DNA from: Combretum micranthum
Lineage: Eukaryota; Streptophyta; Magnoliopsida; Myrtales; Combretaceae
Direction of reading: 5' to 3'
NCBI GenBank assembly: GCA_024138025.1
Contig: JAMXBD010000013.1
Span: 372,001 to 436,000, forward strand
Length of the DNA stretch: 64,000 nucleotides
Shown: positions 11,280-24,531 of the stretch, in pieces
Layout of the letters: every line of letters begins with the position of its first letter
How positions within the stretch are numbered: the first letter of the stretch is position 1
Made by a program: the position numbers and the translations under genes
The notes under the pieces: model-generated
The model's database searches: none
What the model saw: only the letters and a program-made list of their open reading frames with translations
Told to the model about the DNA's origin: nothing

Positions 11280-12019
11280 GATTGTCGAAATCGTGATTTT
11301 AGGTAGAATCATGAGACGATCTACAGAATCGTAGTGTATAATTGAAACATTGAAATATAAGTTTTCACAACCTATGCAAAATAGCTTCTAGAAACTATAT
11401 ATATGCTTACATAAGTCATAAAAAACATCAAATTGATACTAGATGAAATAATAAAAATAAAGAAATGAAGGTTTATTTTTTATAAAACTCTTCATCCATA
11501 TATAACATGCATAAAAAAGAGCAAGTATAGTTAAAATTAAGTTTTTTTTTTTTATTATTTTGTTTGAAAGAAGTTATGAAGTGAGGGAGTAACTGACTTT
11601 TCAACTTATCTTGTATTTTTAATTATTTAAAAATTATAAATTTTCTTGTAAACTTTATATCTATAACTCAACTTAAATAGATTATATAAATGTAAAATAG
11701 GGGAGTTGGAGGGAGGAAGGACAAGAGATACAAAGAGAGTATGAAAAAAAATTGAAATACAATAAGTAGTCTTAATAGTTAATGAAGTTGTAAAAGCGCA
11801 TTTGTATTTTTTTATATTTTATTTTATTTGACTCAAATAGGTGAAATCGGTAAATTCGATTAAACACGTAAGTTTCTATTGAGTTTATGTGTAAACTTGG
11901 TTGAAATTGTAAGATTTTACAAAAAATCGAGTCTACGCACAAGTAAACTTAAAAGGGCATCACAAAATCGTAAACTCATAAAATCATATAGATAAAATCG
12001 CGATTTTGACAATTATATA
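11280..12019. mobile_element. Terminal-inverted-repeat element, second relative at 23.8-24.1 kb
   Basis: The ends are GATTGTCGAAATCG on the left and, on the minus strand at the right, AATTGTCAAAATCGCG. The flanks share TGTGCC (TGTGCCCA at 11271-11278, TGTGCCAT at 12020-12027). The interior is rich in words such as AAATCGTAA in both orientations. There is no ORF. A shorter sequence with the same ends lies near 23842-24062. Confidence 0.45.
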
Positions 12020-12120
12020 TGTGCCATGTTTTTCTCTTTACAAAACATAGAGGAATATCACCAGATATCATCAACTTTTGAGTTTTATTAGTTTATTCTT
12101 AAACGTTTTTGAAAGGTACA

Positions 12121-12740
12121 TATCACACCTCCACAGAGTACCTTAATTGTAACAATGCATCATGTAATCAACTAAGGCTTCTAGAAATGTACATGATCAT
12201 TGTATAGCTAACATGTTCTATGGCATGGATAGATATGATAGGATCAAAGGTTGTTCAGAATAAGAAAGACATTGCATACATATAAGCCAAATATATAAAT
12301 AACTTTACAAAAGTCTAAAATCACCAAAAAGAAATTACAACTTTGTCTTGAAGGACTTAATTATACACTTATAACAAAAGAACTTCAAAAATTACATTAC
12401 AATAGCTCATACTATTACAAATATTAATCTCCAAATCTCTATTACAAATAAAAAACTCTCTTTCAAAACCATGATCAAATAGCTCTGCTTTCTATACTAA
12501 CTCCAACACTTGGTCTTTGTCTCAGTCTCCCTCTTATATTCCTAAAAGTAGCAATTTAAGAGTGTGAGCACAATGAGCTCAGTGAATAATAGAATCTTAA
12601 CACTATACAAAAAAATTCACACAAAGTCTGATTAACATTCACATGCAATGCAACAATCAAGCATATGCATAACATATTTTGGGTAACCAAAACCCTAACT
12701 TATAGAGATTTATGCCCTCTCTAGGGGAAGAAGGGCCATC
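12121..12740 (-). mobile_element. Family B LTR-like element, copy 2, 3' part
   Basis: Read on the minus strand this ends GGAGGTGTGATA, matching GGGGGTGTGATA at the end of the plus-strand copy (to 37444). Shared landmarks are AGAGGGCATAAATC near 12710-12725 and the hairpin TGAGC...GCTCA at 12565-12581. It was cut from its 5' part by the family A insertion at 12746. It is non-coding and probably a solo LTR. Confidence 0.62.
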
Positions 12741-12745
12741 ATTAG

Positions 12746-15700
12746 TGTCACGCCCTAAAGGGTTGTCTAAACGTAACAGTTCGCTGCAAGCAACAAAAGA
12801 CTTAGGAATTGTTATCTCAACCGTTCCAAAGTCTCGTACAGATGCAAGGCATACCTTTACGACAATAGAATACATGAACCAATTGAGATGAATAGTTTAA
12901 TTTGACATACTATAAGCATCAGAATATAAACCATGAGTCCACATAATTAATTACAAAAGTTTTAGGGGCATTCCCTCACAAAAATAGTATCAAGCTTAAA
13001 ACAGTCTTTTATAGTTGTTCGATAAATAATAGGGTTTCCTATAGAAGTCTTCACAAAACCGAACATAAACTTCTAATGGAAACTCCTACTTCCTGTACCT
13101 GCTCGGTGGGATGCCTCGGCCTTAACCATATATATGGATACTGCAATAAGAAAAAGCTGTGGGGGCGTAAGCTACACTAGCTTAGTAAGTGAATACTTCC
13201 ATAAAGACATTTATAGCAATTCAATCAATCAAGTTAGTTATTCAGTCATATGGAATGCATCAACCACATGAACAAACGATCATATGATCAGCCGAAAATC
13301 ATACGTGAATGGATTTACGCCCTCCATTCGGGGTTAGCAGATTAACGAATACTGCGGTACTATCGTTGAATCAAAGTGCCATTTATGGATCACGGGTAAC
13401 CAACTTATGTCGTTTATGGATCACGAGCAACCAACTTATGTCGTTTATGGATCACGATCAACCAACTCATTTATGTCGTTTATGGATCACGATCAACCAA
13501 CTTTTAACCGTTTAAGGATCACGGGTAACCAACATATGCTAATGCTCCATCCTTATCGTGATGTGATTATGTCTGTATTAGTTTATCAATCCGAATAGTC
13601 ATTAATACCAATTTCTTAGGTGATCAACAATTTCACAGACAATCACTCCTATAATACTCCAAACAAGCATAAGTTAATCACCCGATTCCGATATTCTTCA
13701 TACCATTTCTCAACTCAACAATAAGTATACATAATCCCCCATAATTCCCATCATGCAATTCCATTTTTATCTTTTGCCTTATGATCTAGTGCAACTATTT
13801 GCTATAATCATAAGCAATAAATGAAATTAGGAAGTAGTACTCACTCGGTCATTGATCACCGGTCTCTTAGTAATAGTAATCCGGTGGTAATGAATCCTCG
13901 AGATCCAAGTCACCTAAATGAAAGAAATACCCAAATGAGTATTTCAACTCATAGCTAATCCATTGTATTTCATAAAATCTATTAAGTTTGTAATTCTCGT
14001 CATTGGTGGAAATTCCAACTTAAAATGGCCATAACTTAGTTGTTTTAACTCGAAATTTTGAAAATTATATACCGATTCCTATCTACTTTGAAAGATATAT
14101 CTAATTATAATATAATATCTAAATTTTGAAAAATTTTAAGTCTTGAAAAGATCCAAACAGATCTGGTCAGTCATCGAATTCCCATTTTCGAAATTGTTTT
14201 TGTGAGGAATTATGATATTTCTACCATCTATGCCAAATATGCATGCAATAATAACAAATCACTATCATGGATGGTATGTTATGAGCTTCCTATATGCATA
14301 TTCATGATGATATTCTATTAGAAAATATTTTTTAAAATTTCTACTTTACAAGATATCATGAATACTTAACCTAGTAAGTTCAATTTTGTGTTCTTGACCA
14401 ACCACACTTGTTTTAGCGGTTTTCCTTAATAATAATTTATTTATTCTTACTAAAATTATTTCTTTATCATATCTATTCCTTAAGGTCTTCATTTTTCAAC
14501 ATAAATCCTCATTTTACACCTTGTAAACAAGTGTTTATATATTAGCTATTCCTAAATCTGAATTTTGTAAAAATAGTTTTTGAGTAATTTCTTTGAGGAA
14601 AACTCATTTGACACTTTAAAATTTAAGGCTCCATTATTAATACCCCCTAAGGACTTTATTTCCTTAATAAAAATCTTGTTTTGGAGTTGAAAAGTGGGTG
14701 TTTACATTTCAAGCTTCCTTTATTACGAATTTAATACTTGTTTTTGAGATTGAAATATAACTTTTGTAAACTTTTCCTTGTTTTGAAAATATTCCTTAGT
14801 AGATCTAAGCTTTACTCATCAAGATCACTCATTTATGATATCTATTCTCCAAGCCCTTCATTTTTAATGTGAAATACACATTTTGAAGTTGCAAAATAGG
14901 TCTTCTAAATATGGTTCCATTTTGATCCGAATTTTCAAAAGTTATTTTTGTTGAAACTAAAGTAGATCTTGAGCTTTCTAATACTTTCATACTATCATGT
15001 AGCTATTACAAGTTATTTATGAATATAAAACAAAAGCCTAATGCATTTATGAGCTCACAACAACTAGATCTAGTTTACTATACTAGTCACAAATGCATGA
15101 ACACTATGATGGTTATGTGAATATGAATAGATGATGAATATGCACAAATCATTGATAATAATAACATAACTTAATAATAAAACAAGATAATAGCAAAATA
15201 ACTCAAATAACAAGATCTTAACATTGTGATGGCAAGGATCTCATATTCAAGTATTTCCACATCCCTAACGTGAAGCTCATGGGATTTTTGAGTGGTTATA
15301 CATGAATAATCTTATCATTACATGTTTTTAAGGTTGTATAGTATAAATCTATTACCTATTGGATGTGTGGAGTAAGAAACTTGAAAGAAAAATTAAAGTG
15401 TGAGTGTGTATGGAGGGAGGGGAGCTCACGGTTTCAAGAGGAGAGGGAGAGAGGTTTTGCAAAAATTTTTCTAAAGTGAAAAGTGAAGAAAGAAGAAAAA
15501 TGAAATGAAGTTGGCATAAAGGGGTTTATATAGAAAAGTGGATTAGGGTATGCTTAATTAATATAAGAAAATAAAACAAATTGGAGAGAGAAAGAAGGAG
15601 GGAGAGGCACGGTTTTGGAGTGAGAGAGGGGGTTTGTTTGTGTTGTGTTGTGTAGATTCATAATTAATAAAGTAATTTTAGTAAAAATTATATTGGAAAA

Positions 15701-16229
15701 GTAAATTATAAGGAAAATGATGAAATTGTAAGAATATGATATAAGCATGTAAGAAATAGGTTATGGGTAGTTGTACTTGTGAATAGTGTGAAAGAAATCA
15801 AAAAGTAGATTAGACAATTAAGTTATTGGTTAGTAAAGAAAATACGATATAAAGGCTATAACTATAATTTTTATGAACAGAAAAATTATAATAAATATAT
15901 TTTGGAATTCCTTATTAAATTCCGGTTTTAATGAGTATTCCGGAATATTTTTCTGATTCCTAGTCCCGGGGGCTGGTTTTCCGGAACGGATCGCGATCGG
16001 GTTCAAAACAGATAATTTCTCGAGAACTGATCTTTTTATGTTTCAATATATTATCTGGAACTATAATCTATATTAACTTGCTCTCAAAATATTTATAGTT
16101 TTATTCTTGGTGGAGGCGGACTCAGGGTTTCGAAATTTCATTATAACCCTAGCTATTCTGGTTTAGGGTTTCGGTTTCCAATTCGGCTCTTGAAGTCAAG
16201 CTAGATTACAAAGAAAATCGGGGCTTACA
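12746..16229 (-). mobile_element. Family A solo-LTR-like element, copy 1 (3.48 kb)
   Basis: On the minus strand it starts TGTAAGCCCCGATTTTC and ends GGGCGTGACA, with the perfect target duplication ATTAG at 12741-12745 and 16230-16234. No LTR pair or ORF is seen inside, so it is best read as a single very long solo LTR of a retrotransposon, possibly Ty3/gypsy. It contains a five-unit tandem array, the landmark GGAGGGCGTAAATCC and, further 3', a 7-bp-stem hairpin (13168-13184). A related copy lies at 54961-58197. It inserted into the family B element whose halves flank it, so it is the younger of the two. Confidence 0.85.
13382..13538. repeat. Tandem array, five units of about 31-35 bp, inside family A copy 1
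   Basis: Units starting TTTATGGATCACG begin near 13382, 13413, 13444, 13479 and 13511 (the last reads TTTAAGGATCACG). Short overlapping ORFs here are products of the repeat. The array sits just before the conserved GGAGGGCGTAAATCC landmark in element orientation. Confidence 0.9.
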
Positions 16230-16234
16230 ATTAG

Positions 16235-18130
16235 TATTTTACATCCAGAAGACCCAAAAAGCTAAGGAAGGAGTGTTTATTTTCAAACTCATTTATTATT
16301 TATAGATACATATATTCAATATATTCTCAACTTCACTTAGGTCTCAAAATTTCCACTAAGTATTGTCATTTCAATCCAACTCTCGTCAGGCGACGTCCTT
16401 CAAGCCTACTTAGTCATATAAGACTGGTGATGCAATGGTAACCTTTACCAGATTAACTAGATATAATAAAGCATTACTACAGAATAAAAATAATAATGCG
16501 TAATGTGAGTACCATATAAATGCAAATGTGTAATGTAGTGCAATATACATTTGATTCATTTATGGATCAAGTAAGGTTTAAATCAAATTAATTGGCGATC
16601 AATCAATTCCAGAAAATCAATGACATACATTCATTAGCTGATATCAACCAATTAATTATCACTTTTAGCATTACAATTGTCATTCAATCAAACAATTATG
16701 TAACATACATTATTCCTAATCTCTATACATATAATCAACTTCGATTATATTTGAAATTATATGCTATCATATTACAATCACAAATAAGTGAAAAGATTCA
16801 ATTACTCATCCGTACATTTTGCCTTAGTCAACGTAATAATCAATCAAAAAATTTGAGTCTTGATTTAAGGTTCCTATAAGATAGGAAAAAAACTTGTATT
16901 ACTAATAATTTAACATGAAAAATATGAATAAACAAAGTTTTAGGTCCATATGGGACATATAAAGGATGATGTGAGATTAAAGGCTCATACGCCTCTCACC
17001 ATGCCCCATATCAAGGGTCGTATCAACTAAGGCTAAAAACAGAGGCTACCATGCCTTGTATCAAGGGGTGTATCCAACCAGTTATGGATACAGGGGCTAT
17101 CATGCCCCTTGCCACGCCTCGTATTAGGGGGCATATCCATCGAGAATGCACACAGAATATGCCTCCCCATATTAAGCACCTAGTGAAACATTACTTCTAA
17201 ACTCAAAAATTTTATACATTTTAACAAACTTCAAATATCTTATTCCCAACAAAAACACTATCACATCAACATACAATATTCATATCCACCCTTTCACCTT
17301 CATAGCGCCCTACACTTAGCCATCTTCACATCAACTCCAATAAACCTACCATAGTCCATAATATCCATGATTTAGGACTTAGACAACAAGCTTCAGAACT
17401 CAACTTCACCCATCCAACGTCAATACACTTAACAACCTTATATTCAACATCAACTAACATGAACATCAAATGACACTTACTTATCTTATAAAATTAACAA
17501 GGTGAAAGTATGTAGTAACTTACCTAACTTGAATCTTGACTTGTTGATGAAAAATTAACTTGAGCTTTTGGATAAGAAAATGATAAAGGAAAATGTGATG
17601 TGTGTGTGTGTGTAAGGAGGGGTGCCTACTAGAACGAAGAGGAGGGAGTGATTTTGTCTAAATAATTTGATAATTATCTTTTATACTTAGATAAAGTAGC
17701 ATTGGCTTTAGGGGCATACAAGAGCTAAAAGTTTGATCAATTTAATTTATAAATTGACTTAAATAAAAATTTTTCTTATGAAAATCTATAATGGAATTCC
17801 TTGTAGTTTAAATGTTAAATTTTTGAAAACCTAAGTTTCTACGAGAGTTTGAAAGTAAAATAATAGATATGCAATTTGAAATGGTTTAATTGGAAGTTTT
17901 TAACTTCTAAATGACTTAATTCATTCTATACATGCTATCATAGATAGACTGACTAACTATACTATTCACTCGAACTTTCATACTAGGTTTTATATTGATT
18001 TTCTAAATTCTATCTTAACTTAATGAAAAACTTGGAGTTTATAACACAATTTACTAGTACTAATCAATTTAAAAAATTCGAAAAAAATTAAGAAACGCAA
18101 ATTACTTCTTGTTACCTTCTTTATATTTTC
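16235..18130 (-). mobile_element. Family B LTR-like element, copy 2, 5' part
   Basis: This continues the family B element interrupted at 12740. It aligns in inverse orientation with 34.76-36.8 kb, for example GGCGACGTCCTTC near 16389 against GAAGGTCGCCTG near 36695 and a shared TTTCAAAAATT segment near 17820. A region of decayed repeats with CATACGCC/CCCCATATCAAGGG words lies at about 16985-17160. The outer boundary could not be fixed; similarity is detectable to about 18.1 kb. I see no ORF supporting a protein. Confidence 0.5.
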
Positions 18131-20450
18131 ATAATAAATTTCAATTCTTTTTCCCACGCCATATTATGAGACACACATATAATTAAAATGCAAACGTTGC
18201 TTTTTTTTAATTATTTATTTACTCATTTAATTAATTTTTTACACCATGTTTTCAAAATTTTGGTTGGAAATTTTTTTGCCACACTATTAAAACGCTTTTC
18301 CTTTAGACATCTAGTGATTATGAGTCAAGGTCCTTTATTTTAGGACTCATAATTGCCCTAGCTTAATGGTGAGGCAGTTTAGAATAATTGACTAGTCGGT
18401 TTAACGAGGTAGGTCTATTGGTTGAAATCTATCGATTTTTTCTTAAAGGATATTGAAGGAAAAAAAAAGGTTATTTTATGTAAACGTACATGTGCATAGT
18501 ATGTCAAGTTTCCAGTTTTTTTTTTTTTTAACATTTGGACACTTAAGACCTGTCAGATCCTCATGAAGAACACAGCATGGACCAACCAACCACAATGGGT
18601 CCTCATGATAGGTCCAGATTAGGACCCGCCATGACCTATTTGGATCGGATCCTGACCCAAAAAAGGTGTCGATTTTCCTCCCCACTTTTGCCCGACTTAT
18701 CCTCATCTTGATGACTTCAGTTTTTTCTTTATTTATTTATTTTTTTTTTTCAGGATCCTTGAATCAAGTCCTTGTATTAAAAATCGATTTATTATAGCAC
18801 TCTAAAGCTTTTCTTTTCTCTTTATCCAAAAAAAAAAATTAAAAAAGAGATGTTTGGAAAGAGAAAAATGAACTCATTCGAGCAAGATATTTTCTCTTAA
18901 TATCTATTCAATATACATAAGCTTTAAAACCACTTACAGATTTTTACACCACTATTACTCAACGCAACAAATATAAAGAATCTATTTCGCTTAATCTTTG
19001 CTTATACATTGTTAATATAAAACCATTTTTTAAATCCCTAGTAAATTATGCAAACCAATTTCAAAATTTAAAATATTGTACTGAGCTTTAGCAATCTCAG
19101 AAATCAATATTTACCGCTTAAAAGTTTGGCTTAACCTATTATGTTTAAATTGTTAATTAAGTACAATTAGTCAGATAATGTAAAAGAAAAAGTCTAAAAA
19201 GGTGAAAGTAATTGAAATCTAAATGTTAAGGACCGACCATCCAAAGACAAGGGGTGATTGTTTGGCTGGTCAACAACCACATTCTCCTAAGGAGTTGCAA
19301 CTTATTACAAGTGGGGTTGTGCGCTTCATCCACGATAATAGACAACCACCATAAACCACATGATCCCTCTAAGCTGACTCACCATCTTTAAAACTAAAAG
19401 GAAATTATATATATATATGTATATATATATATAGAATGTTGGATTGCACTAATTATACACCTTCGATTGGACTTGTTTTAAAAAGATTTAAAAAAAAAAT
19501 CTTAAGTGTACCTTCAAATGGGTTCTGGAGTAAATTGAGAAGGAGAAAATTTTAGAACTTTTCTAAACATTTCGCTTGAAATATATAATGCAAAATACGA
19601 GTTCCACCAATTGGGCAAAGAAAAAAAATATTATATATTTTTAAAAAATTATGAAAATATTATTAAATTAAAAATATTTTCACTTTTAAATAAGTTGACC
19701 TGATTGTCTATTATAAAAACGAGATCATAAATATCTGATCTCATTCCTTTAAAAAAGGAAGTCTTATTTATTTGCATATACTTCGTCTTTTGAGGAAATG
19801 ACGCTTTCAGTAACTTCTCCTCTTAACAATCTCCGCCCGTTTCCTTCTATTCTTTTGTTTCCTCTCTTTCGTCGCTCTTTCTTCTGACCTGGATGGCACT
19901 TACAATCTCTGACACCTCCACCAATGATGAAGATAAAGCTGATGACGACTTCACTAGAATAATTGTGCTTTGTGTTCTGGTCAGTTTTCAGACTAAAGTT
20001 CCTTATTCTTTTATTTATTGATATTGAGATTTAATTGCTTCTCGTATTCGGAATTTAAGTACTAGTTGCAGAAACATACTTTCAATTTTCAGAGTTTTTA
20101 TGAATGGAATTTCATGATTTTATAATTGTGATCCTATTAAAGATATTGTACCAATACAGATAAGGATTGATATTACCAATAATATCTCGTCTGTTGAAGA
20201 GATAATATTAGTATTTTATAACAACCTCCTCTCTTCAAGAGATGAGGTACATGCGGATAAAATATATCTCGTTTTTTAAAGACATGACATTAAGTATTTA
20301 TGATTTTATTTCTTTAAGAGACAGAGTCAATTTATTTAAAAGTAAAAATATTTTTATCTTTGTAGTATTTTCGTAATTTGTTTTAAAAAATATAATTTTT
20401 TTTCTTTTCCCCACCAACCCACCTACTCCCAAGTATTGACAGACTACAGT
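18130..20450. other. Mostly featureless AT-rich intergenic DNA
   Basis: There is no supported gene. A tRNA-like A box (TAGCTTAATGGTGAGG near 18359) followed by GGTTGAAATCT might be a SINE trace, too weak to call. A pyrimidine-rich tract at about 19820-19890 leads into a short ATG-initiated ORF at 19893 rich in Asp/Thr; it might be a first exon, but I see no convincing continuation. Confidence 0.4.
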
Positions 20451-21051
20451 GTACAATCCTACAAATCTCGCTCTTCATTTGTTCCTAGGAAAAGTGAAAG
20501 GTGATAGGGGCAGATGGAATATGCCGTTACTTGTCTCAATAGAAAACCGAATTGAATCTTACAAAAGAGGAGGAAAAAGAAAGGGCAATACATGAAAATA
20601 TATCCATATGAGACCATTGGAAAATAGGGTGCATTATCCAGGTAATATCCACGTTTCAAAGTATATTTATTTGGGATATCAATATAATATAAGTCAAATA
20701 AGATACGGTAAATGGTCATATAATTTAGTCTTTCAACTATGCTTTGGAACAAAGCAAAAGTTCAAATCTCGTCTGTATTTATGGCTATTAAATAGGTTTC
20801 CAAGCGGAAATGTAATATGAAACGTCCAATCATTTTTTTACTTAATTCGTCTTTCTTAGTTGAGCTAATCCATGAGAAAGCATAACAATTATCATATGCG
20901 GACAATCTATTGGTTAAAAAGGATAACTATTTCAGTGGTTACATTACGGTTGGACATCGTATGAGCCGTTGAATAGTGATAATAATTTTTCAGTATAGAT
21001 TTGATTAATCTCTCCATAAACCTTAAATAATGCAAAAATTATCCATACGTA

Positions 21052-21103
<52 letters not shown>
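21052..21103. repeat. (AAT)n microsatellite, about 17 units
   Basis: This is an uninterrupted AAT trinucleotide run of about 52 bp in non-coding DNA. Confidence 0.97.
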
Positions 21104-22064
21104 GACGAAAAACTCATCCCAATCGGCTAAATTTTATCTTTTTTTCACCAATTTTAGATTCTATAATAATGGGGAGGCAGATTTTTTTTTTGGGTAAACC
21201 CAGAATATTCATTAATTATTATATTTTATGATAACGAGGAGGCGAATTATGTGGAAAAGGAAATTAACAGTAATAATTTTTTAAAAAGATTACAAAAATG
21301 CATGGGACAAAAGTTTTTAGATTTAGGTAAGTTAAACTTATCTCTTGAAAAAATAGTTCATTAGTGCTTGAACTCGTATATTAAAAAACAAGGTTGACTA
21401 AACCAAAAATAAATAAAAAAATTATAAGAAAGAAATAAATATAAAATAAAAACTAGAGAAAAATTTCAAAAAAGTAAATATTATTAAATGTTATACTTTT
21501 TTTGATGTGAATAAAAATTATTTTTTATCTATTCAAACATTTAATGAGTTATTAATAATGACACATTGAACAAATATAATTAAAAAAAAATATGTTTATT
21601 TGCTTTATATAAAATAGCACCATAAAATCAATCCTACTTTTAAACAAAGTGGAACATTTTTTTTTTTTTTGAACAATTGTTATAAATCCAGGGTTCGATT
21701 TTAAATTGCAGATTTCCCTCTTCAATAGCGCCTCTCAAAAACCAAAACCAGCAGCAGAACTAAGTATTTTCAATTAGCAAACATCAAACTAGCAGGTTAT
21801 TATTATTACCTTCAATTGACATTAGAGTAACTGTGTGTGTCTGTCGAGCCCCTAGAACTTTGCATCCTGTTAGCTGGTCTTATTGCAAGTGCGATGGCAA
21901 AGCATAAGCTGGGCAAGTGGAATGTTGAAAAGGAGAAAAAAAAAAATCTCACATTATTTAGAAATGAGATTAATTTTACGATGTATCTATACTATTAAAG
22001 CAATACCACTTTTTTGTGTTTTTAGTATAAATATTTTAGTGTTAATGTTTTTAATATAATATTT

Positions 22065-22425
22065 TTAGCATATGAGTATAAAATATTTTTCGTATACCTG
22101 AAATTATGAAAATTAAATAGGATTTAAATATAATTAAATAATGGTTGAATAGACATAGTCTTTTCCTCTTTTAGCATATAGGCGTAAAATATTTTTGGTA
22201 TCATTGAAATCATGAAATTAAATAGGGTTTGAATATAATTAAATAGGGATTGAATATAGATAGTCTTTTCATATAAAATATTTTTGGTATCTCTACAATC
22301 ATGAAATTAAATAAAGTTTGAATAGAATTAAATAGGGGTTGAATAGACATTGTAAAATATTTTTGGTATCTCTAAAATCATGAAATTTAATAGGATTTGA
22401 ATAGAATTAAATAGAAATAATATTT
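22065..22425. repeat. Diverged tandem array, about four units of 80-110 bp
   Basis: Units share TAAAATATTTTTGGTAT, then ATCATGAAATTAAATAG, then GAATAGAATTAAATAGG and TTGAATAGACAT. Units begin near 22078, 22186, 22268 and 22346 with variable spacing. It is non-coding and very AT-rich. Confidence 0.8.
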
Positions 22426-22539
22426 TCTTTTTTTACCCTAAGCATGTATCTTTATATACTGATCTAAAGCTCTGATACCATATTTATGCATGATAGTTAC
22501 CTAACATGGAGAAATTATCTGTGAAAAATACCAATGTTG

Positions 22540-22990
22540 TTAGAATGGACGGGGTTTGGTCGGACAGGTTAAGGGGTTAGGAGTCAGACGGGTTCCACCG
22601 AGGATTGAACCGGGGTCACGAAAAGTAAAAATATAAGGGATAATTTAATTATAAAAACCAATATATGTATCATTACTTAATTCAATATATATTTGGATCA
22701 AATTCATTAATTAATTATTAATAAATATGATTTAATGATTATATTTTATATATTTATAATAAAATATGAATAAATATTTAAATTTCTAGTTATTTATTTA
22801 TTTATTTTTTATTTTTTTCAGTCCAGGTCAATCGATCTAGATCAACCTGTTCAACCCTCTCGGTTTCCCGGTTCAACCTGGTTCGACTGCTCGGGTCGAC
22901 CAAGTTAATTTGGGTCTTGCCAGTTCGTTGCAAAAACGAGTTTTAGATGAGACCCGATCCAAAATTAATGCCATTTCGGTTGAACTCATC
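22540..22990. repeat. Unclassified repeat with GC-richer ends and AT core
   Basis: Both margins are unusually GC-rich for this window (GACGGGGTTTGGTCGG near 22549; TCTCGGTTTCCCGGTTC near 22858) around an AT-rich centre. The layout resembles miniature transposons, but I could not align the ends as inverted repeats or find a target duplication. Confidence 0.3.
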
Positions 22991-24420
22991 AATCAAAAGA
23001 AAATTGACGGCTTACATCTATAAGCTTAAAAGCTTTTTTTCCACTTGGGTTTTTATTTAAAGTGTAGAAAATTTCAAAATCTTATAGTTTTTTTTTTTTT
23101 TTTTTGCTTCCAAAATCTTATAATTGCATCGTAGTAATTAATTTTGAGAAATTGTAAATACAGTCAGTGGGTAGCTTTTATGCTCTCGTCGATGGGACCA
23201 TTCGATTAACTATTTAACTGTTAAAATAAATATAATAATCATAATATTAACTATTTTAGTGATTTGATCATAGTTAAATTGTTGAGCCGTTCGATATTGA
23301 TGGGACCATATAATTTTCCCTTGCCAATGACTATGGCATTCACCAATAATTAATGATTGCCCCTAATAAATTAGAAAAATACTAATGAGACATAATAAAA
23401 ATTGTTTCCTTCTTCTTGAAAATAGAAATCATTTTCTCATCTTTTACTAGTTTCCCATGATGCTTAATTACCATCACTCTTGATGAGTTGTGAGTTGTGA
23501 CAATTGCTTGTTATCATTTTTAACCATTGAAAGTCATTAGAGACCCAATTATTTAAGATTAATTAACATAATTATTTGATAATTTTAGAGCATTGGCTAT
23601 AACAAAGAACACAAAGTCCAAAACATTTTATGTCAAAGACACGCTTAACTTATTCTATAAGAGCAAAGACTCGCATTGGAACCTAGCTATATCCAATTAT
23701 ACAAGCTACAATAATAGACAATAGGTGACGGATCTAACTAGGAAGTTTATATGGTGATCAATTGTACCAAGGTCATATCTTTATGTTAAGTTTAGATACT
23801 CTTTTAAACTTTTCTAGATGTAAAGGTGCTACGTAAAAATAATTATGATTGTGAAAATCGCATTTTTATTATTTACTAGAATGTATAGAATCGACAGAAT
23901 CATACAAAATCGCAAGAAACCAATAAAATCGTAAATGTGTAGAATTATAAACCTAAGTTCATAATCCCATGTAAAGCTTGCACTTAAATATTTTTGTATT
24001 TATTTTAATTAAAAAAGTATATAAAATAATATATTTATGAACTTATGATTTTGACAATTATGATTATAGTAACTAATAACATTTAATGGTGTGATTCACT
24101 AAATTCATTAATCGAAATTTCGTATATTAAGGTACCTATTGTTATAGTATGACATTTCACAGTAGATCTCTCGTTTTGATGTTGAAAGATTGGGGTTCAA
24201 TTACGTTCTATTTGAGAGATATTACGTTAAAGGTGATACATGAAGCTGAGATCCTCGGAACCATATTTTTTATTGCCACCAAATGCAGTTTTTACTTCTA
24301 ATTTTTCAGAAATCTACTCTATTTTCCTAGAAAAGATTGGAGTTTTACAATTTCCCTAGAAAATAAAGTTAATTACATTTGTCATGTGGAGTTACTCTCC
24401 AAACACAAGCACAAACACAC
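22990..24420. other. Intergenic AT-rich sequence with one short inverted-repeat element
   Basis: The only structure I see is a segment of about 220 bp at 23842-24062 whose ends (GATTGTGAAAATCGC, and AATTGTCAAAATC on the minus strand) match the element at 11280-12019. The rest is downstream of the permease gene and shows no ORF. Confidence 0.4.
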
Positions 24421-24531
24421 GCTTAACCTAATAGACGAAAGTAGCTAGAACTTCTACATGGAAGAAACAGCATAAGATTAAGATCCCAACTATGCACATG
24501 AAATAGACCACTTTCTTCTCTCATGATTGTA

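Noticed and set aside
13309..13598. Two overlapping ORFs with repeated YGSR/MDHDQP units
   Set aside because: They read through the 31-35-bp tandem array inside a solo LTR; period and frame explain the repeated peptides.
18486..18490. GTACA as the second target duplication of family B copy 2 (first at 12116-12120)
   Set aside because: The adjoining bases are not a TG...CA LTR end and similarity to the other copy fades before this point.
20459..20752. 97-codon minus-strand ORF with an organelle-like look (many Tyr, Ile, Phe)
   Set aside because: The composition follows from AT-richness; I see no motif of a plastid or mitochondrial protein, and the opposite strand is open too.
22598..22615. 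GATTGAACCGGGG resembling the 3' part of a tRNA
   Set aside because: No matching A box or cloverleaf arms; it belongs to a GC-rich repeat margin. I found no tRNA or rRNA gene in the window.
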